From assembly GCF_030056655.1 (NCBI RefSeq), contig NZ_JASHIE010000001.1, positions 558,001 to 622,000 on the forward strand: a stretch of DNA of 64,000 nucleotides, given 5' to 3'. The position numbers were made by a program, and so were the translations under genes. Shown one piece after another: positions 54,342 through 63,610 of the stretch (positions are counted from its first letter, which is position 1; the number at the start of each line of letters is the position of its first letter). The notes under the pieces were generated by a model that worked only from the letters and a program-made list of their open reading frames with translations, ran no database searches and was not told where the DNA came from. This DNA is from Flectobacillus rivi (lineage in GTDB: Bacteria > Bacteroidota > Bacteroidia > Cytophagales > Spirosomataceae).

Positions 54342-57074
54342 TTAATTTTTCTTGAAAGAAACAATAAACGTAGTCCCAACTCCCTCTTCACTTTGTACGT
54401 CGATCATTCCTCCTAAAGCTCTTATCTGCGAATTAATGATGTATAGCCCTAAGCCTTTACTGTCTGGGTGATGATGAAATCGTTGATACAAACCAAAGAT
54501 TTTATCGCCATGGCGCTGTAAATTGATACCTATTCCGTTGTCAGCAAAATAAAGTTTTAAAAAGCCCTTTGTTTCTTTAGTAAAGATTCTTAGCTCAAGA
54601 TTACGATCAGGCGATTGGTATTTAAAAGCATTCGTAATCAAATTTTGGTAAACGGATTCCAGATAAGTAGCATTAAAATAGATTTCTTTTCCACCCGAAA
54701 AATCCATTGTGATCGTTACTTCTTTATCTTGACGCAAATAAGTCAATCTTTCTAACGATTTATGAAGCTCATTTTCTAAATCTAAGGATTGTTGCTCAAT
54801 ATTAACATTATTTTTGATAACTAATATGTCCAATAAATCATTTACCGTATGATTTAAGGCATGAGTTGACTCTTTAAATTTTTCAAGTAAAAATAAAGTC
54901 ATTTCATCCTTGACATTATTAGGATTAATGAGGTCTAATATTGCCAAAAGGTTAGACAACGGTGCTCGCAAGTTGTGCGACGTAATATAGGAAAACTGCT
55001 TTAGGTCCTTATTACTTTCTCGCAACTCTTTAATGAGCATTTCACGTTCATCTTCGCTTGTTTTTCTACGAGTAATGTCTCTACCCGAAATAAAAATCAA
55101 ATCTTCTGCTGGAATTTGAGTCACTGTGCAATTAATCCACTTAATACTATTATCCACCGCCACACAGCGTAGTTCAAACGGCGAACTGACCCTATCATTA
55201 CGTAATTCATCTAGGGCGTTTTGTAAAATCGGCCAATCTTCTTGATAAATAAATCGATGAATCGGTTTGGTGGTCAAAGTATGCTCATCGTAACCCAATA
55301 CCTTCTTGAAACCATTATTGACCTGCGTCATAAATCCACGAGGATTGGCCATACCCATCAAATCTCGACTAAATTTGAAGATATACTGAAGTTGCTCTTC
55401 GGAGTTACGTCTGCGGATTTCGTAGCCCAATTGGCGACATATACTTTCGACTAAATTGATTAACGCAATATCTTTCCGACTAAACTTATCACTAAAAAAA
55501 ACCACCCAAGCCACATAATTATCTTTATAACTAATGGGCACCGAAAACGCAGAACGTAATCCCAGTTCTTTGGCCAGTTGTTTTCGTTGAAACAACTCTT
55601 CTGTATTCAAATCTTCAATCCAATACGTTTTCTGATGCTTAGATTTGCGTCTAAACACCGTTTGTTCGATAGGGATAGAAGTAAATGCAACTGGGGTAGC
55701 AAAAGTTTGTAAATCAACAGGAGCATTGGTATCAAAATCATGAGTTATCATTTTGATACTATCGCATGAAGAATCAGTAAGCCAAATCTCACCGTATTGC
55801 CACTGAATATATTCTCTTACATATTTGAGAATGGCGTTGAGTCCATCCAATAAATGAGCTTCTTGTCGAAGTTTTTCTACCACCTCCAACACAAACGTAC
55901 GCTCATTTCGAGCCCGCAACTGCTCTGTAATATCAATAACCATCACTTTGGTTGCCATTACATTGGTCAACTGAATATCCGTTGCGGTAACCTCCACGTC
56001 TATGATTTCACCATTTTTTTTCAGGTGTCTTACCTGCCAATGTCTGACAGGGTTTGATGAAACAATGTCTTTCGGAAGATTTTTGAGTTGCACCAAATCT
56101 TGTGCTGGTCGGATATCCCTTAAGGTCATTTGGAGAAACTCTTCACGAGTATAGCCGTATTTTTGAATAGCGGCCGTATTTACCTCCAAAAATGCATAAC
56201 TTTCATTATCATAAATCCACATAGGATAAGGATTATGAAAAAAGTACGCACCCAGTTGGTGATCGAGGAATTGGATTTGCCCCTCCTTTTCCTTTCTATC
56301 ATTTATATCAATAATCGCACCAATGATGCGAAAAGGTCTACCAAACGAATCATTTAATATATAACCCCTCTCGTTGACCCAAGTATAACAACCATCTGAT
56401 TTACGAAAACGATATTCAACCTCCCAATAGCGTTTGGTATTATCGGCCAATGATTTTTGAATGGTACTAACTACCCTTTGAGAATCGTCAGGATGTAGTT
56501 TTGCTTCCCAAAAATCAAATTCTTTATTATATTCATCATTGTTGTATCCTAAAGATTCATAAAATTGCTTCCCAGAGCGCTTAACTTGGTGATGAATCAA
56601 ATCTATATCCCATACAGCACCAAGGGCAAGGCCATCACCTAAAAACTCTCTATTTTCAAAATATCCTCCTGTAGAATCAACAATAGAAAAACAATCTTTA
56701 ATCACTTTCTCAACACCTTGCTCATCATAATCGCCCTTTATCAAATAATGTTTGGCACCATTGATCAACGCCAACAAGGTAGTTTCAGGCGAAGCCACTT
56801 CACACAAAGCCACAATGGGTAATTTGTGATCGACCCAGTCCATAATTTGCAAGAAAAATTCTGCATCTTGATGATGCTTCAAGTTCAAATCGACAAACAC
56901 CAAGTCGAACTTCATTTCACCGAGCAAAAAATCCTTGGTTTTTGCAACAGTTTTAGCATGTACAATATGCTCAGTCAGAACACCAGAATTCTGAATACAA
57001 TCCAATAAAAGATTATACTCCTCGTCATGATCCTCGACAATTAGAATATTTAATTTTTTAGCAAGTAAACTCAT
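54342..57074 (-). CDS. REC-PAS-PAS-GAF-PAS hybrid histidine kinase
   Basis: The 910-residue soluble protein has an N-terminal receiver (about 9-130; F-V-D-L-N-L-K). It continues with PAS1 (about 150-260, a PAS_3 type with D-F-W-E-A-K-L-H-P-D-D), PAS2 (about 270-390), a GAF domain (about 400-555) and PAS3 (about 560-680). A HisKA/HATPase_c kinase core follows, with its His near residue 700 in S-Y-I-T-S-H-N-L-R-A-P-L-S-N and L-Y-I-I-N-S-Q-I near the end. There are no TM segments, so it senses cytoplasmic signals and receives input by phosphorylation of its own receiver. It is probably upstream of the receiver at 53574. Confidence 0.9.
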   Translation of the reverse strand: MSLLAKKLNILIVEDHDEEYNLLLDCIQNSGVLTEHIVHAKTVAKTKDFLLGEMKFDLVFVDLNLKHHQDAEFFLQIMDWVDHKLPIVALCEVASPETTLLALINGAKHYLIKGDYDEQGVEKVIKDCFSIVDSTGGYFENREFLGDGLALGAVWDIDLIHHQVKRSGKQFYESLGYNNDEYNKEFDFWEAKLHPDDSQRVVSTIQKSLADNTKRYWEVEYRFRKSDGCYTWVNERGYILNDSFGRPFRIIGAIIDINDRKEKEGQIQFLDHQLGAYFFHNPYPMWIYDNESYAFLEVNTAAIQKYGYTREEFLQMTLRDIRPAQDLVQLKNLPKDIVSSNPVRHWQVRHLKKNGEIIDVEVTATDIQLTNVMATKVMVIDITEQLRARNERTFVLEVVEKLRQEAHLLDGLNAILKYVREYIQWQYGEIWLTDSSCDSIKMITHDFDTNAPVDLQTFATPVAFTSIPIEQTVFRRKSKHQKTYWIEDLNTEELFQRKQLAKELGLRSAFSVPISYKDNYVAWVVFFSDKFSRKDIALINLVESICRQLGYEIRRRNSEEQLQYIFKFSRDLMGMANPRGFMTQVNNGFKKVLGYDEHTLTTKPIHRFIYQEDWPILQNALDELRNDRVSSPFELRCVAVDNSIKWINCTVTQIPAEDLIFISGRDITRRKTSEDEREMLIKELRESNKDLKQFSYITSHNLRAPLSNLLAILDLINPNNVKDEMTLFLLEKFKESTHALNHTVNDLLDILVIKNNVNIEQQSLDLENELHKSLERLTYLRQDKEVTITMDFSGGKEIYFNATYLESVYQNLITNAFKYQSPDRNLELRIFTKETKGFLKLYFADNGIGINLQRHGDKIFGLYQRFHHHPDSKGLGLYIINSQIRALGGMIDVQSEEGVGTTFIVSFKKN

Positions 57075-57250
57075 GGTAATCAGTGGTTATCCCCTATCTC
57101 TTCATCGAAAGTTAAAGATACACATCTGAGAAAAAAAATTGGAAGAATATTCGTCAATTAGTCGATAGCACGACACGGTACGACGATTTTGCAAGAAGTT
57201 AGGAGTTCTATTAATAGTGATTATGGTTTTCAATCATTTGAGATTTCTCA

Positions 57251-57305
57251 AAATAAAAACGAGCTATTAAACATGAAGGAAGCCTTGATGTTTATTAGCT
57301 CGTTT
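57251..57305 (-). terminator. Terminator of an unrecognised minus-strand transcript
   Basis: An 18-bp stem with one mismatch (AAACGAGCTATTAAACAT with ATGTTTATTAGCTCGTTT) has a 13-nt loop. On the minus strand TTTTATTTTG follows. No large gene ends before it; the mini-ORF at 57424-57525 lies upstream on that strand. Confidence 0.75.
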
Positions 57306-57423
57306 GCGTGCTATATGAAATACTGACGAAGGCGGCGTTTATTAAATACTAAGGAACGTTTACGTCAAAATTTCATTTCATACTTCACCATCACTCCCGA
57401 TTGGCTTTCTGAAATTTTCTTCA

Positions 57424-57525
57424 CTATCTAGAGCGACGAGATGTAAACAAATCGCTTGTCTCTATAATCGCTTCAATACATGAAGAAGCAACAATAGCTG
57501 AAAGTAAAACAATTACTGTGGTCAT
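57424..57525 (-). CDS. 33-residue hydrophobic small protein (tentative)
   Basis: An ATG at 57525 opens 33 codons: M-T-T-V-I-V-L-L-S-A-I-V-A-S-S-C, then I-E-A-I-I-E-T-S-D-L-F-T-S-R-R-S-R. The start is hydrophobic with a lipobox-like A-S-S-C, so it could be a tiny lipoprotein or membrane peptide. A terminator follows about 120 bp downstream and an 18-bp direct repeat lies just upstream. A chance ORF cannot be ruled out. Confidence 0.3.
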   Translation of the reverse strand: MTTVIVLLSAIVASSCIEAIIETSDLFTSRRSR

Positions 57526-57526
57526 T

Positions 57527-57567
57527 TTATTTAGTGATTATTTAAAATATTATTTAGTGATTATTTA
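57527..57567. repeat. 18-bp direct repeat
   Basis: TTATTTAGTGATTATTTA occurs at 57527-57544 and again at 57550-57567, 23 bp apart start to start. It lies 2 bp upstream of the mini-ORF start codon, so it could be an operator pair or a simple duplication. Confidence 0.8.
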
Positions 57568-58098
57568 CTTGGATATCTATAAATCTAGCAAGAATTTTCT
57601 CAAATCAAATTGTACAAATATTTCATACAATATTACAAAAAAATATTTATTTGATAATGATGATATTTAGTCTGCCATTAGTTATTTGATATTTGCAATA
57701 TTTCTTATGCTATCGAAGAATATTCCCTATAATATTGGTAATCATGAGGATAAATGTGTAAAAAAATACTTGCAAGCCCTATAGTTAGGATAATTTTATC
57801 GACTCAAAACCATATTTCATCTCTAATTTAAAATTCTCCTTTAACTTTTATAAAAACGTATCAACACTTATTATTCGTCAGTAAGCCCCTAAATTCTAAT
57901 TAGCTTCTAATATTTTATCTTAGTGACAAAAATGATATTTTACTAATTTTACAGTTTTATTGGTACTAATAAGTTTTATTATTCCATAACCATTGCTCAA
58001 TTAGCCATAGGTAAGATATTTCTGCTCTGATTGCTTTATCTTTGATTACCATACAGACGATTAAAATACTAAGTAAACTTTTCCTTTTCATTAAATTT

Positions 58099-58863
58099 AT
58101 GTTCTCTTTTTTCAAATCCCAACAAAGTAAACAAAATCGAATTATCGAATTTCTATCCAATCAGGTGGCTGTTGATATTCACTCTCATCTTTTGCCTGGC
58201 ATTGATGATGGTTCTCCCGATATTGAAACTAGTTTATTATTGATAGAAGGGCTTCAAAATATGGGATTTAAAAAGCTCATTACAACGCCTCATATTCGAA
58301 TGGAAGTGTATCCAAATACCCCAACTATTATTCGAGAAAAATTGGCTGATGTAAAAAAAGCAACTCTTCAGAAAGGCTTAAATGTCGAACTAGATGCTTC
58401 TTCAGAATACTACATTGATGATAATTTCACAGAATTACTTCAAAACGAAGAAATTATACCATTTCCTCAACCTCGATATATTTTGGCTGAATATCCTATG
58501 ATTGCGCCCTTAATGAACTTCGAACAGAGGGTTTTTGAGATGACCAAAAGAGGCTACACACCCATTATTGCTCATCCAGAACGATATAGATATTGGCATA
58601 AAACACCTGAAGCTTTTGAAAGGTTAAAGGATTTGGGATGTCTCCTACAATTAAACATACTTGCCATAGAGGGCTATTATGGACCAGATATTAAAGACTG
58701 TGCCAAATATCTACTTAAAAATAAGTTGTATGATTTAATCGGTACCGATTTACATCATGAGCGCCATTTAGGTAGATTGAAAAAACTTGGAGAACTAAAT
58801 AAGGAAATGCAAATTTTGGAAAACTACAACTTTAAAAACAAACAATTATTTATGGATGTCTAG
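58099..58863 (+). CDS. CpsB/Wzb-type tyrosine-protein phosphatase (PHP fold)
   Basis: From the ATG at 58099 the product has 254 residues; the longer reading starts at a TTG. The PHP metal motif is V-D-I-H28-S-H30-L-L-P-G-I-D-D-G, followed by T-T-P-H-I-R, then A-H-P-E-R-Y and G-T-D-L-H-H. CpsB phosphatases remove phosphate from the tyrosine autokinase that controls capsule or exopolysaccharide chain export. No Wzc kinase is in the window. The stand-alone LytTR gene follows after 52 bp, and ManC and the priming transferase lie beyond. Confidence 0.9.
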   Translation: MFSFFKSQQSKQNRIIEFLSNQVAVDIHSHLLPGIDDGSPDIETSLLLIEGLQNMGFKKLITTPHIRMEVYPNTPTIIREKLADVKKATLQKGLNVELDASSEYYIDDNFTELLQNEEIIPFPQPRYILAEYPMIAPLMNFEQRVFEMTKRGYTPIIAHPERYRYWHKTPEAFERLKDLGCLLQLNILAIEGYYGPDIKDCAKYLLKNKLYDLIGTDLHHERHLGRLKKLGELNKEMQILENYNFKNKQLFMDV

Positions 58864-58915
58864 ACTAATTTTACTTTAGAATATCCAGCTCTACCTCATT
58901 AACACCTAATATTAT

Positions 58916-59269
58916 ATGACTAAAAATTGTTACCCATACTTACTAGATCCTTGCCCTCCTGAGTTTAAAGATCGACCGCGTTATGATGTAACTATTCCAT
59001 TCGAAAACATCATTTATATTCAGGCAAATATTAATTATTCAATCATTAAGCAAATTGAGCGTCCTCCTGAGATTTTCTCAATTACTTTAAAAGAATTATT
59101 ACCCAGACTTGTAGCCAAGTCTAATCAATTTATTAGAGTTCATAAAGCCTTTATCATTAATCTAAAATTTGTGGTCTCTTACAATAAAACCTCTTTGATG
59201 CTATCTGATGGCACCATTGTTCCAATTGCAAAACGTCGTTGGAAGGAAGTTGCTCAAAGGTTATTATAG
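58916..59269 (+). CDS. Stand-alone LytTR DNA-binding protein
   Basis: The 117-residue protein is almost entirely a LytTR domain: I-I-Y-I-Q-A, then F-I-R-V-H-K-A-F-I-I-N, then L-S-D-G-T-I-V-P-I-A-K-R-R-W. There is no receiver, so it may be constitutive or regulated by another route. It sits 52 bp after the CpsB phosphatase gene and near polysaccharide genes, suggesting it controls exopolysaccharide expression. It is also the nearest LytTR to the LytS-type kinase at 52333. Confidence 0.9.
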   Translation: MTKNCYPYLLDPCPPEFKDRPRYDVTIPFENIIYIQANINYSIIKQIERPPEIFSITLKELLPRLVAKSNQFIRVHKAFIINLKFVVSYNKTSLMLSDGTIVPIAKRRWKEVAQRLL

Positions 59270-59273
59270 AATA

Positions 59274-59309
59274 AAAAGGGCGATAGAAATATAAATCTAT
59301 CGCCCTTCT
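59274..59309. terminator. Bidirectional terminator
   Basis: AAGGGCGATAGA (59276-59287) pairs with TCTATCGCCCTT (59296-59307). TTCTTT follows on the plus strand and TTTTTAT on the minus strand. It separates the convergent LytTR and manC genes. Confidence 0.9.
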
Positions 59310-59370
59310 TTAAGCAAAATTAATATTGCAAGCCTATTAAATGCCTCAAATCAGCCCTTCTTTAGCATAC

Positions 59371-60441
59371 CTATATAAAGCAGCTATCTTTTTCTCCTGC
59401 ATCTGCCACAAAGTCTTTTACTTTTTGTTCCTGATCTTTAGGGCAAATCATTAAAACATTGTCATATTCGGCTACAATAAAGTTCTCTAAGCCTTTAATC
59501 ACAACCAATTTACCTTGAGGCGTTTTGATAATACTATCTTTCACATCATAAAGCATAGTATTTCCATCTATTACATTACCTAAATCATCTTTTTCAGACA
59601 CTTCATACAATGACTTCCATGTTCCCAGATCAGACCAACCTATATCTCCTAACACTACATGTACGTTGTCAGATTTTTCCATAATGGCATAATCTATCGA
59701 AATACTCTCACAACTTTGGTAGGCATTATGGACAAAATGTTCTTCTTGTTCTGTAAAATAGGCATCGTTACCAGCCTCAAAAATTTCATGCAAACGAGGG
59801 GAATGCTTTTGAAACGCTTGGCAAATACTTTTAGCTGTCCAAATAAAAATTCCCGCATTCCAAACATACTCTCCGCTAGATAAAAACTCTTGTGCTAGCG
59901 CTAAATTAGGTTTTTCTCTAAAGGATTTCACCTTCTTTACCTCTCCTTCGTTTTGAGTATATTGAATATACCCATAACCTGTATCAGGACGAGTTGGACT
60001 AATACCTAAAGTTACTAATACATCACCTTTTGCTGAAGCCTCAAGCGCTGTCACGATTTTAGACTCAAAGGCTTTTTCCTTGAGAATAATATGATCGGCT
60101 GGCGCGACTACAATATTGGCATCAGGATTTGCTTTGGCAATTTTGTACGAAGCATAAGCTACACAAGGGGCAGTATTACGACGAATAGGTTCTGCCAATA
60201 CTTGTTCTTTACGTAAAAATGGTAACTGTTCTAATACCAAATCTACATAATCTTCACTGGTTACTACATAAATATTCTCATGAGGGCATATTCCCTCAAA
60301 ACGATCTGCTGTCTGTTGCAACAATGTTCTACCTGTACCAAGTACATCATGAAACTGTTTTGGATTAGTAATACGACTGAAAGGCCAGAATCTTGTTCCT
60401 ACTCCGCCAGCCATGATGATTACATAATTATTATTGGTCAT
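59371..60441 (-). CDS. manC: Mannose-1-phosphate guanylyltransferase
   Basis: The 356-residue enzyme makes GDP-mannose from mannose-1-phosphate and GTP. It has the nucleotidyltransferase motif M-A-G-G-V-G-T-R-F-W-P-F-S-R near the N-terminus, F-R-E-K-P in the middle, and W-N-A-G-I-F-I-W. It lacks the C-terminal isomerase half seen in bifunctional ManC/AlgA, so phosphomannose isomerase must come from elsewhere. It is downstream of a polyprenyl-phosphate sugar phosphotransferase gene on the same strand, with which it forms an exopolysaccharide unit. Confidence 0.93.
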   Translation of the reverse strand: MTNNNYVIIMAGGVGTRFWPFSRITNPKQFHDVLGTGRTLLQQTADRFEGICPHENIYVVTSEDYVDLVLEQLPFLRKEQVLAEPIRRNTAPCVAYASYKIAKANPDANIVVAPADHIILKEKAFESKIVTALEASAKGDVLVTLGISPTRPDTGYGYIQYTQNEGEVKKVKSFREKPNLALAQEFLSSGEYVWNAGIFIWTAKSICQAFQKHSPRLHEIFEAGNDAYFTEQEEHFVHNAYQSCESISIDYAIMEKSDNVHVVLGDIGWSDLGTWKSLYEVSEKDDLGNVIDGNTMLYDVKDSIIKTPQGKLVVIKGLENFIVAEYDNVLMICPKDQEQKVKDFVADAGEKDSCFI

Positions 60442-60492
60442 ACCTTAAAAATTTCAATATTTAAAATTAAGAGTATCCATTTATATTTATTA

Positions 60493-61869
60493 CTAATAGG
60501 CGTTAGGTTCACCCTTAATCATATTATAAGCTGTCATAAAAATGATTTTGATATCTAACCAAAAACTCCAGTTTTCGATATACCAAATATCAAAATGTAC
60601 TCTTTTTCTCATTAAGTTAAAGTCCGTCGTTTCTCCTCGGTATCCATTAGCCTGCGCTAAGCCTGTAATGCCTGGTTTTACCCAGTGACGAACCAAATAA
60701 TTATCGATTTTACCCATGGTCTCAATATTATGTTTTACGGCATGTGGTCGTGGACCAACCACCGACATATCACCCATAATAACATTTAAAAACTGAGGTA
60801 ACTCATCAAAGTTTGACTTTCTCAAGAATCTTCCAATCTTTGTGATTCGTGGGTCATCTTGCCCTGCTTGCATAAACTTACCTGATTTATCCATATCTGG
60901 GGCATCTACCAACATAGATCTAAACTTAAAACATTTGATTGGTTTACTTCCTCTTCCCCAACGTTCTTGAATGAAAAAGACAGGTCCTCTAGAATTCAAT
61001 TTAATCAGAATAGCCAATATCGGAAACAGCCACGAAAATACCAATACACATACCAATAAACTAAAAACAATATCAAAACCTCGCTTGAGGACTCTCCAAT
61101 GTAAATAATCCAAAGGTTCATGACGTACGGTAACAATCGGAAACTTACCAAACATCTCAACACTAAATCGGCTTGAGTTAAAGCGGAAATAGTCAGGGAT
61201 AATACGAGTACGTACTGCTAATTTATCATTAGTTTTGATAATAGTATCTAACTGCTCTTGGTCAAACTTCTCTAGAGTAATGATTACCTCATCGGCATCT
61301 GTATCATGTAAAACTCTTTCTAATTCATCTGGAGTTCCCTTATACATTCCATTGAGATGCACAGGCTTAAAAGTATCTACAAAACCTACTACTTTATAGC
61401 CGTAATGTGAGGTTTTGTTAAGCATTTCATAAAAAGACATTCCTGTATCACTAGCTCCAACAATAACTACTTTACGAACATTCTTGCCATTGATTCTACG
61501 AAACTGTGCTATTTTTTTTGCTAAATATTTTTTGATTGTTAAGACAATTGTAGCGATTACAACAAAAAGTAAAACCACTTTACGAGCATGCATACGATCA
61601 TCCAACATAAAGAAAGACGTAACCAACACCATCATTTGTACCATGATGTTAGGTAATACCAATAGAAATTCATCAATAAACTTAACTGTACGAAAATCAT
61701 CATAGAGGTTAGTTGCTTTACTTGAAAAATACCAAGCAACCATCAAAAAAATAACAATTCCCCCATCTAATTTACTAGGCTCTCGACCACTAATCGTTGC
61801 TGCCATTACAAATGACACTGCAACAAAAAGTATGTCTGAAAATAACCGATAGTGCCCTAAACTTTTCAT
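60493..61869 (-). CDS. Undecaprenyl-phosphate glucose phosphotransferase (WcaJ-like)
   Basis: The 458-residue membrane protein has N-terminal TM segments (about 8-110) and a Rossmann-like CoA-binding region (V-V-I-V-G-A-S-D-T-G). One further TM follows (about 268-288), then the catalytic sugar transferase domain with K-C-F-K-F-R-S-M, D-E-L-P-Q-F-L-N-V, M-S-V-V-G-P-R-P and K-P-G-I-T-G-L-A-Q. It transfers a sugar-1-phosphate to undecaprenyl phosphate, the first step of exopolysaccharide repeat synthesis. ManC, 51 bp downstream on the same strand, provides a nucleotide sugar for later steps. Confidence 0.93.
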   Translation of the reverse strand: MKSLGHYRLFSDILFVAVSFVMAATISGREPSKLDGGIVIFLMVAWYFSSKATNLYDDFRTVKFIDEFLLVLPNIMVQMMVLVTSFFMLDDRMHARKVVLLFVVIATIVLTIKKYLAKKIAQFRRINGKNVRKVVIVGASDTGMSFYEMLNKTSHYGYKVVGFVDTFKPVHLNGMYKGTPDELERVLHDTDADEVIITLEKFDQEQLDTIIKTNDKLAVRTRIIPDYFRFNSSRFSVEMFGKFPIVTVRHEPLDYLHWRVLKRGFDIVFSLLVCVLVFSWLFPILAILIKLNSRGPVFFIQERWGRGSKPIKCFKFRSMLVDAPDMDKSGKFMQAGQDDPRITKIGRFLRKSNFDELPQFLNVIMGDMSVVGPRPHAVKHNIETMGKIDNYLVRHWVKPGITGLAQANGYRGETTDFNLMRKRVHFDIWYIENWSFWLDIKIIFMTAYNMIKGEPNAY

Positions 61870-62012
61870 AATTCTAAACTGCTGGATTGAATATGTTTCT
61901 GGAAAACATCCAACAAAAATATTCCACTAATTTATATATAACCTTTACTTGGAACAAATTTAAGCTCAATTAGTTATTTATAGGTAAATAACTAATAAGT
62001 ATTCTTTAACCT

Positions 62013-63608
62013 CTATTTACAAAAGCCTTTATCTTCGATTCTATAAGCAATTCGAGTAGATTCCAAGTATTTATTCAACTGTTTGTATGGCCATGTTACT
62101 CCTCCATCAGTACTGGCTCTAAAGTCATACGTGTTTTTTTCTCTTACCTTATAGGTTTTGGCTTTAGTATTGGGTCTTCTCATCTCAATCAAGTCTTGCC
62201 AATTATTTTTACCCACAGCAGAATATTGAATTTTAAAAGTTGCTGGCAGAGCCTCCACATCAATTGATTTACCTGCAGAACAGACTATATCAAATGCCAC
62301 TTCCACAGACGGTGGTGTCGGAATACTACGAACATCTACTTCCACCGACTGCGGATTACAAAACTCCAATTCTTTGGTAGTAGCTACTGGTGTCGTCTTA
62401 TTTCCGCCCCAATACCCGTTATAGTTATACACTTTCAATTGTATAAATTCTGCATCTTTGGGTAGATAAGTTAGCGCAAATGACCAGCCATTACCAATAC
62501 CCGGATAATACTCTCGTAATACTTGATTTGTTTTTGAATCGACAAGTTGACAATAGTAACCCATATCTACATCATTAAAATTACTTTTAAATACGAAGGT
62601 AGGTCCTTGTCTACATATTTCTCTATCCCAGCCAAGCACCCAGTCAGTAAGATGTGTGATATTAACCTTTGCTACCAACTTATTTCCTTCTTGCACTACT
62701 TTTGCCTCCCCCTCCACCTTCCATAGGTATTTATCCGCATCATAACTAAATATAGGAATCCCATCACCCGCTTTAATATTGACTTTTGTTCTTGGATTAT
62801 AAGTCGCAGAATTCAACTCTAAAGTTAGTGTAATCGGTTTTGAAAGATACTTTACAATCTGCCCCTGCTCATTACTCATCACCATCGAAACAAAGCCAGC
62901 CAAGTAAGGTAAATCAAAAGGATTAGGTAAGGATTTCCCATTTACATCCACAGGATTAGTCGCAATGCCGTTGGTTGGTAGAAACCCTCTTGTAGCTCCT
63001 CTGTTATCAAAGTGTTGAATTGACAAATTAATATTACCCGACACTGATTTGTTATCTATATCTGTAAATTGCGTTCCTGCTTGTAGTAATAAACTGGCAT
63101 TCTCTGCTTTCTGTGTGCCAGTAGATATTGTCTGATTAGCGGATAATCCACCACTTTGTACGTTCGGAATGCTTACCTCTTTACTAGTTACACCAGATGG
63201 CGGGGTGTTTTCATTAAATATAGGAATCCAAACGCTTTGATTTGATTGACTATTAAAAACAACCATTCGAGTAGCTTTGGTATATCCATTGGCATCTGCC
63301 ACTATCGTAAACTTAATCGGTTTATCGATACTAGGAATTACTTCAGGGGATACTGCCACTATTAAGAGGCCTTCTGGGCTAACTTTAAATTTTTTGGTAT
63401 TCAAATTGGTCACCACCAAATTTGAATCTTGTCCTGCAAAACTAATTTTTAAATCCGATGGCAATGTGCCAGAAGGATTGTAAAAATGAATCTCAATTTT
63501 AGCCTTTTCAATGGGATCTTTAAAACCTAGCTCAAAACCCTCCAGAGGTGATTGACAAGCCCAAAAACCAACCAAGGCTATCATACATAAGATGAATATC
63601 TTTTTCAT
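62013..63608 (-). CDS. Large lipoprotein, unknown function
   Basis: The 531-residue product has a lipobox G-F-W-A-C (Cys18). Its long beta-rich extracytoplasmic body has repeated I-T-L-T-L-E-L-N, G-N-I-N-L-S-I-Q-H-F and D-W-V-L-G-W-D segments and a C-terminal part with V-E-V-A-F-D-I-V-C. I do not recognise a family; it resembles large Bacteroidota outer-surface lipoproteins. It starts 2 bp after the stop of an outer-membrane-type gene on the same strand, so the two are co-transcribed and probably work together at the outer membrane. Confidence 0.75.
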   Translation of the reverse strand: MKKIFILCMIALVGFWACQSPLEGFELGFKDPIEKAKIEIHFYNPSGTLPSDLKISFAGQDSNLVVTNLNTKKFKVSPEGLLIVAVSPEVIPSIDKPIKFTIVADANGYTKATRMVVFNSQSNQSVWIPIFNENTPPSGVTSKEVSIPNVQSGGLSANQTISTGTQKAENASLLLQAGTQFTDIDNKSVSGNINLSIQHFDNRGATRGFLPTNGIATNPVDVNGKSLPNPFDLPYLAGFVSMVMSNEQGQIVKYLSKPITLTLELNSATYNPRTKVNIKAGDGIPIFSYDADKYLWKVEGEAKVVQEGNKLVAKVNITHLTDWVLGWDREICRQGPTFVFKSNFNDVDMGYYCQLVDSKTNQVLREYYPGIGNGWSFALTYLPKDAEFIQLKVYNYNGYWGGNKTTPVATTKELEFCNPQSVEVDVRSIPTPPSVEVAFDIVCSAGKSIDVEALPATFKIQYSAVGKNNWQDLIEMRRPNTKAKTYKVREKNTYDFRASTDGGVTWPYKQLNKYLESTRIAYRIEDKGFCK

Positions 63609-63610
63609 AT

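Larger units (their letters stand above)
57075..58098. other. 1-kb gap with a terminator, a small ORF and a direct repeat
   Basis: Besides the separately listed hairpin (57251-57305), mini-ORF (57424-57525) and 18-bp direct repeat (57527-57567), it is AT-rich. The last ~100 bp should hold the promoter of the phosphatase gene at 58099. Confidence 0.4.
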
